Shown here: in pieces, positions 1 through 8,565 of the stretch
Layout: the number at the start of each line of letters is the position of its first letter
Numbering within the stretch: the stretch's first letter is position 1
From: Paracoccus saliphilus
Lineage (GTDB): Bacteria > Pseudomonadota > Alphaproteobacteria > Rhodobacterales > Rhodobacteraceae
Direction: 5' to 3'
DNA length: 64,000 nt
Assembly (NCBI GenBank): GCA_003255745.1
Contig: QKYL01000146.1
Coordinates: 62,001 to 126,000 of the forward strand
Made by a program: the position numbers and the translations under genes
The notes under the pieces: generated by a model
Database searches by the model: none
Seen by the model: the letters and a program-made list of their open reading frames with translations, nothing else
What the model was told of the DNA's origin: nothing

Positions 1-1
1 G

Positions 2-361
2 CTGGACGAACCCTTCACCGGCGTCGACGTGCAGACCGAACAGACGATCATCACCCTTCTGCGCCAGATGCGCGCCGAGGGTCGGGTCATGCTGGTCTCG
101 ACCCATGACCTGGGCTCGGTGCCCGAATATTGCGACCGCGTGGTGCTGGTAAAGGGCACGGTGCTGGCCTCTGGCCCCACGGAAACCACGTTCACGCCCC
201 AGAACCTGCGCCTGGCCTTTGGCGGGACCCTGCGCCACTTCATGCTGGGCGGCGCCGACCTTCATGACGACGCAGATGCGCGCGCCGTCGACGTCTTCAC
301 CGACGATGAACGCCCGCTGATCTTCTATGACGACCGCCACCGCACCGGGGGCGGCGCATGA
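2..361 (+). CDS. sitB: Metal ABC transporter ATP-binding protein, C-terminal part (partial)
   Basis: This is the last 119 codons of an ATP-binding subunit whose start lies before the window. The reading frame is open from base 2 and opens on the Walker B/D-loop segment LDEPFTGVD, followed by the H-loop STHD. These are the hallmarks of the second half of an ABC nucleotide-binding domain. Two downstream membrane permeases of the MntB/ZnuB family identify the system as a Mn/Fe/Zn importer of the SitABCD type; the periplasmic binding protein would lie upstream. It would energise metal uptake at the inner membrane. The exact metal cannot be read from this fragment. Confidence 0.85.
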   Translation: MDEPFTGVDVQTEQTIITLLRQMRAEGRVMLVSTHDLGSVPEYCDRVVLVKGTVLASGPTETTFTPQNLRLAFGGTLRHFMLGGADLHDDADARAVDVFTDDERPLIFYDDRHRTGGGA

Positions 362-370
362 CCGCATCTT

Positions 371-416
371 CGTTGCAGAAATACCCCACGGGGGTGCGGG
401 AGTGTGAAACCCCCGC
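371..416 (+). repeat. Rhodobacterales-type palindromic element between sitB and sitC
   Basis: The block reads TTGCAGAAATACCCC then ACGGGGGTG, and contains a perfect 7-bp inverted repeat CGGGGGT (389-395) / ACCCCCG (409-415) with a 13-nt loop. A second copy of the TTGC..AAATACCC..CGGGGGTG core lies after hisH at about 61866-61888. Such elements usually sit between genes in this family and can act as terminators or mRNA stabilisers. Here it sits inside an operon, so partial attenuation or 3'-end protection of the sitB message is possible. Confidence 0.6.
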
Positions 417-428
417 GCGCGACGCCCG

Positions 429-1289
429 ATGATCGACCTTGCCCTGACCCCCTTCACCTATGGCTACATGGCGACCGCAATCTGGGTTTCGGCGCTGGTC
501 GGGGGCGTCTGCGCCTTTCTCTCGGCCTACCTGATGCTCAAGGGCTGGAGCCTGATCGGAGACGCCTTGTCCCACTCGATCGTGCCGGGCGTGGCCGGCG
601 CCTACATGCTGGGCCTGCCCTTCGCGCTTGGCGCATTCCTGTCCGGGGGACTTGCGGCGCTGACCATGCTGTTTCTGAACAACCGCACAGGCCTGAAACA
701 GGACGCGATCATCGGGCTGATCTTTACCGGCTTCTTCGGCATTGGGCTTTTCATGATCTCGCTGAACCCGGTCGCCGTCGACCTGCAGGCGATCACCATG
801 GGCAACGTGCTGGCCATCGCCCCCGAGGATGTGGTCCAACTGGCCCTGATCGGAGGCGTCTCGCTGGCCATCCTGCTGGTCAAGTGGCGCGACCTGATGG
901 TGGTCTTCTTCGACGAAAGCCACGCCCGAACCATCGGCCTGCACCCGCAGCGGCTGAAGGCGCTGTTTTTCACCCTGCTGGCGGCCTCGACCGTCGCCGC
1001 GATGCAGACGGTGGGGGCTTTCCTGGTCATCGCGCTGGTCGTCACGCCAGGGGCCACGGCCTATCTGCTGACCGACCGCTTTCCCCGCCTGATCGCCATC
1101 AGCGTGACCATCGGTACGCTGACTTCGGCCATAGGTGCCTATGCCAGCTTCTTCCTGGATGGTGCCACCGGCGGCATCATCGTCACGCTGCAGACGCTGA
1201 TCTTCCTGGCGGCCTTCGTCTTTGCCCCCACCCACGGCCTGCGCGCCGCCCGCCGCCGCGCCCGAGCCGCCATGACCGAGGGCGCATGA
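429..1289 (+). CDS. sitC: Metal ABC transporter permease (SitC/MntB-like)
   Basis: A 286-residue polytopic membrane protein of the ABC-3 (ZnuB/MntB) family. It carries the typical early segment LMLKGWSLIGDALSHSIVPG, which forms part of the metal translocation path, and about eight hydrophobic helices. It would form the inner-membrane channel with the SitD homologue immediately downstream, to which it is coupled by an ATGA overlap. The ATG at 429 has no clear Shine-Dalgarno and follows a hairpin element, so expression may depend on read-through from sitB. Manganese or iron is the likely substrate because SitC/SitD pairs normally carry those metals, but zinc cannot be excluded. Confidence 0.85.
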   Translation: MIDLALTPFTYGYMATAIWVSALVGGVCAFLSAYLMLKGWSLIGDALSHSIVPGVAGAYMLGLPFALGAFLSGGLAALTMLFLNNRTGLKQDAIIGLIFTGFFGIGLFMISLNPVAVDLQAITMGNVLAIAPEDVVQLALIGGVSLAILLVKWRDLMVVFFDESHARTIGLHPQRLKALFFTLLAASTVAAMQTVGAFLVIALVVTPGATAYLLTDRFPRLIAISVTIGTLTSAIGAYASFFLDGATGGIIVTLQTLIFLAAFVFAPTHGLRAARRRARAAMTEGA

Positions 1290-2104
1290 CCAACATCCTG
1301 CTGCCCTTCAGCTATCCCGTCATGGCGGATGCCGCGCTGATCGCCGTCATCGTGGCGGTGCCGGCGGCGATGCTGTCCTGCTTTCTGGTCCTCAAGGGCT
1401 GGGCGCTGATGGGCGACGGGATCAGCCATGCGGTGCTGCCGGGGGTCGTGCTGGCCTATGCGGCGGGGGTGCCGCTGCTGGTCGGGGCCTTTGTCGCGGG
1501 CATGATCTGCGCATTGGCCTCGGGCTGGCTGGATGCCAACAGCCGCATCAAGCCGGACACCGCGCTTGGCGTGGTCATGTCGGGTCTGTTCGCCCTGGGC
1601 CTGATCCTCTTCACGGTCTTTCCGCCGGGCGTGCATCTGGACCACATCCTGTTCGGGAACATCCTGGGCATCGGGCCGGGCGATTTCGTCCAGGCCATCC
1701 CGATCGCCCTGGCCGTCACGCTGGCGCTGGCGCTGAAATGGCGCGACTTCGCGCTGCTGGCCTTCGACCCCGTTCAGGCGCGCGTGTCGGGACTGTCGGT
1801 GGGCTGGCTGCATTACGGGATGCTGGCGATGATCGCGGCCAGCGTGGTGGCGATGCTGTCGGCGGTGGGCATCATCCTGGCTGTGGGCCTGCTGATCGCG
1901 CCCGGCGCCATTGCTTTTCTGCTGGCGAGGCGGCTGTCGGTGATGCTGGTTCTGGCCGTGACCATTGCCATCGGGGCCAGCCTGGCAGGTGTCTGGTCCA
2001 GCTTCTGGCTGGACAGCGCGCCCGCCCCCACCATCATCGTCATCCTGACGGCGCTTTTCGTGCTGGCCTTCCTGTGGCGGCAGATCGCCGACCGGCAAGG
2101 CTGA
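1286..2104 (+). CDS. sitD: Metal ABC transporter permease (SitD-like)
   Basis: A 272-residue second ABC-3 family permease, a paralogue of the preceding gene. The shared motif appears as LVLKGWALMGDGISHAVLPG near residue 35, and the rest is a series of hydrophobic helices. The ATG at 1286 overlaps the sitC stop codon (ATGA), which fixes the start and implies translational coupling. Two different permeases per operon are typical of SitABCD, as opposed to the single permease of ZnuABC. It probably pairs with SitC to form the heterodimeric pore. No terminator was seen before the next gene, which starts 58 bases on with its own AAGGAG ribosome site. Confidence 0.85.
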   Translation: MTNILLPFSYPVMADAALIAVIVAVPAAMLSCFLVLKGWALMGDGISHAVLPGVVLAYAAGVPLLVGAFVAGMICALASGWLDANSRIKPDTALGVVMSGLFALGLILFTVFPPGVHLDHILFGNILGIGPGDFVQAIPIALAVTLALALKWRDFALLAFDPVQARVSGLSVGWLHYGMLAMIAASVVAMLSAVGIILAVGLLIAPGAIAFLLARRLSVMLVLAVTIAIGASLAGVWSSFWLDSAPAPTIIVILTALFVLAFLWRQIADRQG

Positions 2105-2162
2105 CCCCTTCCCGCCCGCGCGCCCGCGTGCCAGCATCGCGACGCAACCGAAGGAGCCTGCC

Positions 2163-3476
2163 ATGCTGCCCCCGCGCACCGATTTTCCTGACCGCTTCGT
2201 CTTTGGCGCCGCCACCTCGGCCTATCAGATCGAGGGTTCGGCCCAGGGCGGTGCCGGCCTGTCGCATTGGGACACCTTCGCGGCGACCCCCGGCAACATC
2301 GCCGATAACAGCGACGGCAGCCGCGCCTGCGACCACCTGAACCGCTGGCCCGAGGATCTGGACCTGATCCGCGACGCGGGCTTTGACGCCTATCGCTTTT
2401 CGACCTCCTGGGCGCGGGTGATGCCGGATGGGGTCAACGTGAACGCCGAGGGCCTCGATTTCTACGACCGGCTGGTCGACGGCATGCTGGAACGCGGGCT
2501 GCGGCCCTTTCTGACCTATCACCATTGGGACCTGCCGGCGGCACTGTCGGCCCAGGGGGGCTGGCAGAACCGGGACATCGCGGCGCGCTTTGCGGATCTG
2601 TGCGTCACAGTTAACGCCCGCATCGGCGACCGGGTGGAAACCGCCGCCACCCTGAACGAGCCTTGGTGCATCGCCTGGCTGTCGCATTTCCTGGGCGCCC
2701 ATGCCCCCGGCCTGCGCGACATCCGCGCCGCCAGCCGGGCCATGCATCACGTCCTGCTGGCCCATGGCACGGCGGTCCAGGCGCTGAGGGCGGACGGTGC
2801 CACGAACCTGGGCATCGTGCTGAACTTTGAAACCAGCCAGCCCGCCGACAACAGCCCCGCGGCCGAGCGCGCGGCCGAAACCCAAGACGCGATCTACAAC
2901 CAGTGGTTCATCCGCGCGCTGATGGGACAGGGCTATCCCGAGGCCGCGCTTGAGGGGATCGGCCCCCATCTGCCGCAGAACTGGCAGCAGGACATGGACC
3001 TGATCGCGCAGCCGCTGGACTGGCTGGGCGTGAATTATTACACGCGCCGCCTCTATACTGGTAACGACGCGCTGTGGCCGCAGGCCACCGAGGTTCCCGG
3101 CCCCCTGCCCAAGACCCAGATGGACTGGGAGATTCGCCCCGAAGGCCTGACCGAATTCCTGACCCGTCTGGCCCGCGACCATACCGGCAGCCTGCCGCTC
3201 TATGTCACGGAAAACGGCATGGCGCTGGCGGCCGGGGCCGACATCGCGGACGATGCCCGGCGCGTGCAGTTCATCGCCGACCACCTGCGCGCCACCAAGG
3301 CCGCGATGGACCGGGGCGTGGACGTGCGCGGGTTCTTTTACTGGTCGCTTCTGGACAATTACGAATGGGGCTGGGGCTATGGCCCGCGCTTCGGACTGGT
3401 CCATGTCGATTATGACACGATGGCCCGCACGCCCAAGGCCAGCTGGCACGCCTTCCGGTCGATGCTGGGGGGCTAG
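2163..3476 (+). CDS. Glycoside hydrolase family 1 beta-glucosidase
   Basis: A 437-residue GH1 enzyme of normal length. It hydrolyses terminal beta-glucosyl (often also beta-galactosyl) residues of disaccharides or glycosides with retention. The N-terminal FGAATSAYQIEGS signature, the acid/base glutamate in LNEPW (about residue 165) and the nucleophile in YVTENG (about residue 350) are all intact. There is no signal peptide, so it acts in the cytoplasm. AAGGAG lies just before the ATG. Its TAG stop shares the palindrome CTAG with the stop of the convergent GMC oxidoreductase gene. No sugar transporter lies beside it, so the natural substrate is unknown. Confidence 0.92.
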   Translation: MLPPRTDFPDRFVFGAATSAYQIEGSAQGGAGLSHWDTFAATPGNIADNSDGSRACDHLNRWPEDLDLIRDAGFDAYRFSTSWARVMPDGVNVNAEGLDFYDRLVDGMLERGLRPFLTYHHWDLPAALSAQGGWQNRDIAARFADLCVTVNARIGDRVETAATLNEPWCIAWLSHFLGAHAPGLRDIRAASRAMHHVLLAHGTAVQALRADGATNLGIVLNFETSQPADNSPAAERAAETQDAIYNQWFIRALMGQGYPEAALEGIGPHLPQNWQQDMDLIAQPLDWLGVNYYTRRLYTGNDALWPQATEVPGPLPKTQMDWEIRPEGLTEFLTRLARDHTGSLPLYVTENGMALAAGADIADDARRVQFIADHLRATKAAMDRGVDVRGFFYWSLLDNYEWGWGYGPRFGLVHVDYDTMARTPKASWHAFRSMLGG

Positions 3477-5089
3477 ACCGCCCCTTGGCGCGCGGCCTGC
3501 AGGATCATCCCGCTGGCCTTTTCGGCGATCATCGTCACCGGCGCATGGGTGTTGCCCGACACGATCGACGGCATGATCCCCGCATCCGCGATGCGCAGGC
3601 CCGACAGCCCGTGGACGCGCAGCTGCGGGTCCACCACCGCCATCGGGTCGGTCCCCATCCGGGTCGTGCCGACGGGGTGAAAGATCGTCGTGCCGACATC
3701 GCCTGCCGCTTGCGCCAGATCCTCGTCACTTTGCAGATGGGCGCCGGGCTTGACCTCCTGCGGCTGAAAGGCCGCCATGCGCTGCGTCTGCATCAGACGC
3801 CGGGCGTGGCGCAGGCTGTCGATCGCCACCTGCCGGTCGGCGGGAGAGGACAGATAGCGGGGCGCGATCGCCGGACCCGCTGTCGGATCGGCCGAGGTGA
3901 TGTGGCAATGGCCGACGCTTTCGGGCCGCAGGTTGCAGACCGACACGGTCAGGCCGGAGAAATCATCCAGCGGATCGCCGAACTTGCCCAGGGACAGCGG
4001 CTGGACGTGGTATTCGATGTTCGCGGTGTCGAACGCGTCCGATGACTTGGCGAATATCCCCAGCTGGCTGGGCGCCATTGCCATCGGCCCCGTGCGGCGC
4101 AGCGCATATTCCAGCGCGATCCCTGCTTTGCCCCACAGGCTGCGCGCCCGGTCGTTCAGCGTCCGCGCGCCGGTGATGCGGAAGACCGTGCGCAGCTGCA
4201 GGTGATCCTGAAGGTTCTCGCCCACCCCCGGCAGGTCGTGGACAGGGGCGATGCCAAGTCCCGCCAGACGCTCGGGCTGGCCGATGCCCGACAGTTCCAG
4301 CAACGCGGGCGAATTGATGGCGCCTGCGGCCAGGATCACCTCGCCCCGCGCGCGGGCCAGGCGGCGCTGGCCGTGCTGGTCGAACAGGACGCCGGTGACG
4401 CGCCGCCCCTCTATCTGCAGCCGCAGGACCTGGGCATCCGTCTCGATCCGCAGGTTCGGGCGGCCGCGGGCGGGGTTCAGGAACGCCTTGCGGGCGTTCC
4501 AACGAATGCCCTTGCGCTGCGTGACCGGGAAATAGCCCACGCCTTCGTTGTCGCCGCAGTTGAAGTCGGGACAGGCCGGCAGGCCCAGTTCCTGCGCGGC
4601 CTCGGCCACGGCATCCAGGATCGGCCAGCGCAGCCGCTGGCGCTCGACGCGCAACTCTCCCTGATCGCCGTGCAGGTCGCAGGCGGGTTCGTAATGGCGT
4701 TCGGTCGCGCGGAAATGCGGCAGCACGTCATTCCAGCCCCAGCCGGGATTGCCGGCTTGGCGCCAGCGGTCGTAATCGGCCGTCTGCCCGCGCATGTAGA
4801 TCATGCCGTTGATCGACGAACACCCGCCCAGAACGCGGCCGCGGGGATAGTTCAGGCGGCGGCCGTTCAGGCCGGGCTCGGCCTCGGTCTGATAGCACCA
4901 GTCCAGCGTCGGGTTGCCCATTGCGTAAAGATAGCCGACCGGCACATGCACCCACAGGCGGTTGTCATGCCCGCCCGCCTCCAGCAGCAGGACCCGGTTG
5001 CGGGGATCGGCCGACAGGCGGTTGGCCAGCACGCAGCCAGCCGAACCCGCCCCCACGATGACATAGTCGTAATCGCCGAAATCCTGCAT
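3473..5089 (-). CDS. GMC family FAD-dependent oxidoreductase (choline dehydrogenase-like)
   Basis: A 538-residue flavoprotein of the glucose-methanol-choline family. The N-terminal FAD site VIVGAGSAGCVLANRLS is intact, the second GMC signature GAINSPALLELSGIG is present near residue 260, and the C-terminal catalytic His and Asn occur in FHPVGTTRMG and SGNTHAP. It would oxidise an alcohol to an aldehyde; choline, polyethylene glycol or alkanols are known family substrates, and none is favoured by context. The ATG at 5089 was chosen over one eight codons upstream because GGAGG sits at proper spacing. A promoter-like TTGCCG/CTAGCC pair lies just upstream. Confidence 0.88.
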   Translation of the reverse strand: MQDFGDYDYVIVGAGSAGCVLANRLSADPRNRVLLLEAGGHDNRLWVHVPVGYLYAMGNPTLDWCYQTEAEPGLNGRRLNYPRGRVLGGCSSINGMIYMRGQTADYDRWRQAGNPGWGWNDVLPHFRATERHYEPACDLHGDQGELRVERQRLRWPILDAVAEAAQELGLPACPDFNCGDNEGVGYFPVTQRKGIRWNARKAFLNPARGRPNLRIETDAQVLRLQIEGRRVTGVLFDQHGQRRLARARGEVILAAGAINSPALLELSGIGQPERLAGLGIAPVHDLPGVGENLQDHLQLRTVFRITGARTLNDRARSLWGKAGIALEYALRRTGPMAMAPSQLGIFAKSSDAFDTANIEYHVQPLSLGKFGDPLDDFSGLTVSVCNLRPESVGHCHITSADPTAGPAIAPRYLSSPADRQVAIDSLRHARRLMQTQRMAAFQPQEVKPGAHLQSDEDLAQAAGDVGTTIFHPVGTTRMGTDPMAVVDPQLRVHGLSGLRIADAGIMPSIVSGNTHAPVTMIAEKASGMILQAARQGAV

Positions 5090-5113
5090 GTCGTCCTCCG
5101 TCCCCGCAGGCAA

Positions 5114-5141
5114 GGCTAGAGGCGCGGGGCGGTGGCGGCAA
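5114..5141 (-). promoter_or_regulatory. Candidate promoter of the GMC oxidoreductase gene
   Basis: On the minus strand, TTGCCG (5136-5141) is followed after 16 bases by CTAGCC (5114-5119). The predicted transcript start near 5107 leaves a leader of about 18 bases carrying the GGAGG site. The -10 block CTAGCCTTGC is identical to the one before yejA. Score against the sigma-70 consensus is modest; the repeat of the block is the better argument. Confidence 0.4.
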
Positions 5142-5225
5142 GCCGGGGTGGCGGATGTGTCGCGGTTGCGGGCAAGGGCCGGGCGGGATATCTGGCAAAG
5201 GCTTCACGTGACCGGAAGGACCGTC

Positions 5226-5390
5226 ATGATCGTCATCATCGCCGCCATCATCGGCGCGCTTCTGGGCTGGCGCCGCGCCGGCAAGCTGGGCGGAAACCGT
5301 CGCGACCGCGTGCAATATGCCATTGCCTTTGCGCTTGGCTTTGCGATGATCGGCCTCTTCGCCACGATCTTCGTTCACCGGATGGCCTGA
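5226..5390 (+). CDS. Small two-helix membrane protein, function unknown
   Basis: A 54-residue protein with two hydrophobic segments: residues 1-15 (MIVIIAAIIGALLGW) and about 32-49, joined by a short basic loop (RRAGKLGGNRRDR). GGAAGGA precedes the ATG at good spacing. The stop codon overlaps the start of the VWA protein gene (TGATG), so the two are translationally coupled and probably work together or are co-regulated. Size and topology would fit a membrane anchor or regulator. I do not recognise a named family. The strong ribosome site and overlap make it a real gene despite its size. Confidence 0.75.
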   Translation: MIVIIAAIIGALLGWRRAGKLGGNRRDRVQYAIAFALGFAMIGLFATIFVHRMA

Positions 5391-6571
5391 TGTTCCTGCC
5401 CTTTCTCGACAACCTGCGCCGGCAAGGGGTTCCGGTCTCGTTGCGGGAATGGCTGGACCTGATGGCTGGCCTGCAGGCCGGGATCGGCGGCTGGACGGTC
5501 GAGGGCTTTTATGGGCTGGCCCGCCTGGTGCTGGTCAAGGACGAACGGCACCTGGACCGGTTCGACCGCGCCTTTTCGGAAACCTTTTCCGGGCTGGAGG
5601 AGATTCCGGTCGAGGCGCTGGTGAACGAACGCGCCCTGCCGCGCGAATGGCTGGAAAAGCTGGCCGAAAAGCTGCTGAGCGACGATGAGAAGGCCGCCAT
5701 CCAGGGCACCGGCAGCTTTGAGGCGCTGATGGAGAAGCTGCGCGAAAGGCTGGCCGAACAGCAGGGCCGCCATCAGGGCGGCAACAAGTGGGTCGGCACC
5801 GCCGGCACCTCGCCTTTCGGGGCCTATGGCTATAATCCGGAAGGCGTGCGGATCGGGCAGGACGAAAGCCGCCACCGCCGCGCGGTCAAGGTCTGGGACA
5901 AGCGCGAGTTCCGCGACTTTGACGATCAAGTGGAACTGGGCACTCGCAACATCAAGGTGGCGCTGAAGCGGCTGCGGCAATGGGCCCGCCACGGCGCAGC
6001 CGAGGAACTGGACCTGCCCGGCACGATCCGCGCCACCGCCGACCACGGCTATATCGACGTCAAGACCCGCCCCGAGCGGCGGAACGCCGTCAAGGTCCTG
6101 CTGTTTTTGGACGTGGGCGGCAGCATGGACGACCATGTTCGCGTCGTGGATGAGCTGTTTTCAGCCGCACGGTCCGAGTTCAAGCACATGCAGCACTTCT
6201 ACTTCCACAACTGCCTTTATGAAGGGGTGTGGACCGACAACCACCGCCGCTGGACCGAACAGACGCCCACCTGGGACGTGCTGCACCGCTTTGGCCGGGA
6301 CTACAAATGCATCGTGGTCGGCGACGCCTCGATGTCGCCCTACGAGATCGCCGTGCCGGGCGGCGCCAGCGAACACTGGAACCCCGAAGCCGGCGAGGTC
6401 TGGCTGCGTCGCCTGGCCCAGACGTGGCCCGACCATGTCTGGCTGAACCCCATCCCTGAAACCCATTGGGGCTATACCCAGTCCATCGGCATGATCGGCC
6501 AGATCTTTCCCAACCGGATGATGCCGCTGACGCTGGACGGGCTGACACGGGCGATGCGGCTGTTGGGATAA
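5390..6571 (+). CDS. VWA domain-containing CoxE-like protein
   Basis: A 393-residue cytoplasmic protein with a C-terminal von Willebrand factor A domain. The MIDAS-like metal motif LFLDVGGSMDDHV lies near residue 240; the usual DxSxS is DVGGS here, a variant I recall as common in this subfamily. The N-terminal 200 residues are helical and charged. CoxE-type VWA proteins usually pair with a MoxR AAA+ ATPase to mature metalloenzymes, for example the molybdenum site of CO dehydrogenase. No MoxR gene is present nearby, so the partner is unknown. The start was set at the TGATG overlap with the preceding small gene; longer in-frame extensions upstream cover that gene and are not credible. Confidence 0.85.
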   Translation: MFLPFLDNLRRQGVPVSLREWLDLMAGLQAGIGGWTVEGFYGLARLVLVKDERHLDRFDRAFSETFSGLEEIPVEALVNERALPREWLEKLAEKLLSDDEKAAIQGTGSFEALMEKLRERLAEQQGRHQGGNKWVGTAGTSPFGAYGYNPEGVRIGQDESRHRRAVKVWDKREFRDFDDQVELGTRNIKVALKRLRQWARHGAAEELDLPGTIRATADHGYIDVKTRPERRNAVKVLLFLDVGGSMDDHVRVVDELFSAARSEFKHMQHFYFHNCLYEGVWTDNHRRWTEQTPTWDVLHRFGRDYKCIVVGDASMSPYEIAVPGGASEHWNPEAGEVWLRRLAQTWPDHVWLNPIPETHWGYTQSIGMIGQIFPNRMMPLTLDGLTRAMRLLG

Positions 6572-6621
6572 TCCGCCGCAGGCATCTGGCGGGCCGCCGA
6601 AGCCGCGCCCATATTGACAGC

Positions 6622-7308
6622 ATGCTGAAGTTCGCGCCGATCCTGCTGCTGATCCTTTATGTCGCCGCCATGTGGTTCTTTTCCGCATGGCGCCTGAAGC
6701 AGGACCTGAACCAGAAATCCACGCCCCTGCGCCATCCGCGCCTGACCCCGATGCTGGAGCGGCTTGGCCGTGCCATGGACCTGCCGCCGATCCAGGCCCA
6801 TATCTATGAGGTCGAGCCGGTGAACGGGCTGGCCGCCCCCGACGGGCGCATCTTCCTGACCCGCGGCTTCATCCGCAAGCTGGATGCCTGCGAAGTCAGC
6901 GCCGAAGAAATCGCCAGCGTCATTGCGCATGAGCTGGGCCATGTCAGCCTGGGCCATGCGCGCCGGCGGATGATCGACTTTGCCGGGCAGAACGCGATCC
7001 GGCTGGCGCTGGCCGGGGTTCTGGGACGCTTTCTTCCGGGCATAGGCATCTGGATCGCCAGCGCGGTGGCCACCGCCGTCGCCGCCCGCCTGTCGCGGCA
7101 GGACGAATTCGAAGCCGACCAGTTCGCCAGCGCCCTGATGATCAAGGCCGGCCTTGGGACAGGGCCGCAAAAGGAGTTGTTCCACAAGCTGGACCGCCTG
7201 ACCGGCCAATCGGGCGCAGGCGCGCCGGCCTGGTTCCTGTCGCATCCCCCGGTCGCCAAGCGCATCGCCGCGATCGAGGCGCACGAGGCGCGTTGGCAGG
7301 CCCCCTGA
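6622..7308 (+). CDS. M48 family zinc metallopeptidase
   Basis: A 228-residue membrane-associated protease. Residues 5-22 form an N-terminal membrane helix. The zinc site HELGH is at residues 103-107, followed by SLGHARRR, and the third ligand lies in DEFEADQFA near residue 164. A second hydrophobic stretch follows the active site. The layout resembles the HtpX/Oma1/LoiP group, which degrades damaged membrane or secreted proteins. It follows the VWA gene with a 50-base gap on the same strand and may share its transcript. The substrate is unknown. Confidence 0.85.
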   Translation: MLKFAPILLLILYVAAMWFFSAWRLKQDLNQKSTPLRHPRLTPMLERLGRAMDLPPIQAHIYEVEPVNGLAAPDGRIFLTRGFIRKLDACEVSAEEIASVIAHELGHVSLGHARRRMIDFAGQNAIRLALAGVLGRFLPGIGIWIASAVATAVAARLSRQDEFEADQFASALMIKAGLGTGPQKELFHKLDRLTGQSGAGAPAWFLSHPPVAKRIAAIEAHEARWQAP

Positions 7309-7323
7309 CGGGTTTCCAAGGGC

Positions 7324-7351
7324 TTGTCGCAGCAGGCGTTTCTCCTATGCT
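7324..7351 (+). promoter_or_regulatory. Candidate promoter of the hydrolase-P450 pair
   Basis: TTGTCG (7324-7329) and TATGCT (7346-7351) are separated by 16 bases. The predicted transcript start near 7358 leaves a short leader containing GAAAGG before the ATG at 7375. The match is four of six at both boxes. Confidence 0.4.
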
Positions 7352-7374
7352 GCGCTGCGACAGAAAGGCCAGCC

Positions 7375-8565
7375 ATGACCCGCCCCTTCCGCCGCCGCGT
7401 GCTGTACCTGCCGGGCTTTGATCCCATCCCGCCGCGCCGTTACCGAGAACTCTATCGCCGTGAGGGGGCCGAGCAGGCGCGGCTGTCGGGCTATCGGCTG
7501 GCGCTGCGGCCGGGCGGTGCGCATCGCAGGCGCTTTGCATGGAGTGCCGACAGCACCATCGACGGCCGCAAGGCCGAGGCGCAGGTCGAGGTGCTGGTCT
7601 GGTCCGACCTGGTGCAGGCGTCGATGCGGCAGGGGATCGCGGGCACCTATCTGCAACTGGTGCGGACTGCCTGGACCTATGCCGCGACCGGTGCGCTGTG
7701 GCGGCTGGCGCGGCTGCGGCGCGGACCCGTGATCGCGGCGCTGTATCCCATCGCGGTGCTTCTGGCGCAGCTGGTGCTGGCCCTGCTGGCGAGCGGCCTT
7801 GCGGCATGGGCGGTCGCGGCCTTGGGCAGTGCCTGGCTGGGCCTGCCCGTGGGTCTGATGGCGGCGGCGGCAGTCCTGTGGCTGGGTCGGCGTTTGGATC
7901 ACAAGCTTTTCGCTTATTACCTGATGCACGACTATGCCTTCACCGCCGCGCACCAGGGCGCCTATCCCCCGGCGCTGGAGGAGCGGCTGGCCCAGTTCCG
8001 GCAGCGCCTGGCGCAGACGCTGGACGAGGATCTGGACGAGGTGCTGGTCGTCGGGCATTCCTCAGGGGCCTATCTAGCGGTCTCGCTGCTGGCGGACCTG
8101 CTGCGCGCGCACCCGCCAAGACAGGACGGCCCGGTGCTGGCCCTGATGACGCTTGGCCATGTGGTGCCCATGGCGGCCTTTCTGCCCGGCGCGGCGCGGC
8201 TGCGCGCGGACCTGGCCTTCCTGTCGCAGGCGCCGGACATCTTCTGGCTGGACGTGACCGCGCCCGGCGATGCCTGCTGCTTTGCGCTGTGCGATCCGGT
8301 GGCGGTCTGTGGCGAGGCCGGGCCGCAGCAACGCTGGCCGCTGGTCATCTCGGCCGCCTATACCCACACCCTGTCGCCGGAGCGGCAGAAGGCAATCCGC
8401 CACCGCTGGTTCCGGCTGCACTTTCAATACCTTTGCGCCTTCGACCGGCCGGGTGATTACGACTATTTCGCCATCACCGCGGGACCGCTGACCTTGGCCG
8501 AACGTTTTGCAGGGCGCAAGCCGTCGCCCGGCAGGATCACCCGGCCGGTGGGGGCGCGCCCGTGA
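7375..8565 (+). CDS. Alpha/beta hydrolase-like membrane protein, function unknown
   Basis: A 396-residue protein with the serine-hydrolase nucleophile elbow GHSSG centred on Ser229, two hydrophobic segments at roughly residues 120-165, and an N-terminal stretch VLYLPGFDP that looks like the first strand and oxyanion loop of the fold. The insertion of membrane helices before the nucleophile is unusual for a plain esterase. GAAAGG precedes the ATG. Its stop overlaps the GTG start of the P450 gene, so the pair is coupled. It could be a lipase or acyl hydrolase acting at the membrane that feeds or clears a P450 substrate; this is inference. Confidence 0.7.
   Translation: MTRPFRRRVLYLPGFDPIPPRRYRELYRREGAEQARLSGYRLALRPGGAHRRRFAWSADSTIDGRKAEAQVEVLVWSDLVQASMRQGIAGTYLQLVRTAWTYAATGALWRLARLRRGPVIAALYPIAVLLAQLVLALLASGLAAWAVAALGSAWLGLPVGLMAAAAVLWLGRRLDHKLFAYYLMHDYAFTAAHQGAYPPALEERLAQFRQRLAQTLDEDLDEVLVVGHSSGAYLAVSLLADLLRAHPPRQDGPVLALMTLGHVVPMAAFLPGAARLRADLAFLSQAPDIFWLDVTAPGDACCFALCDPVAVCGEAGPQQRWPLVISAAYTHTLSPERQKAIRHRWFRLHFQYLCAFDRPGDYDYFAITAGPLTLAERFAGRKPSPGRITRPVGARP

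Noticed and set aside
3473-3476. Convergent genes sharing a CTAG stop palindrome (also at 55164-55167)
   Set aside because: Two cases are striking, but TAG/TAG convergence at CTAG is a simple way for compact genomes to pack ends; no function needed.
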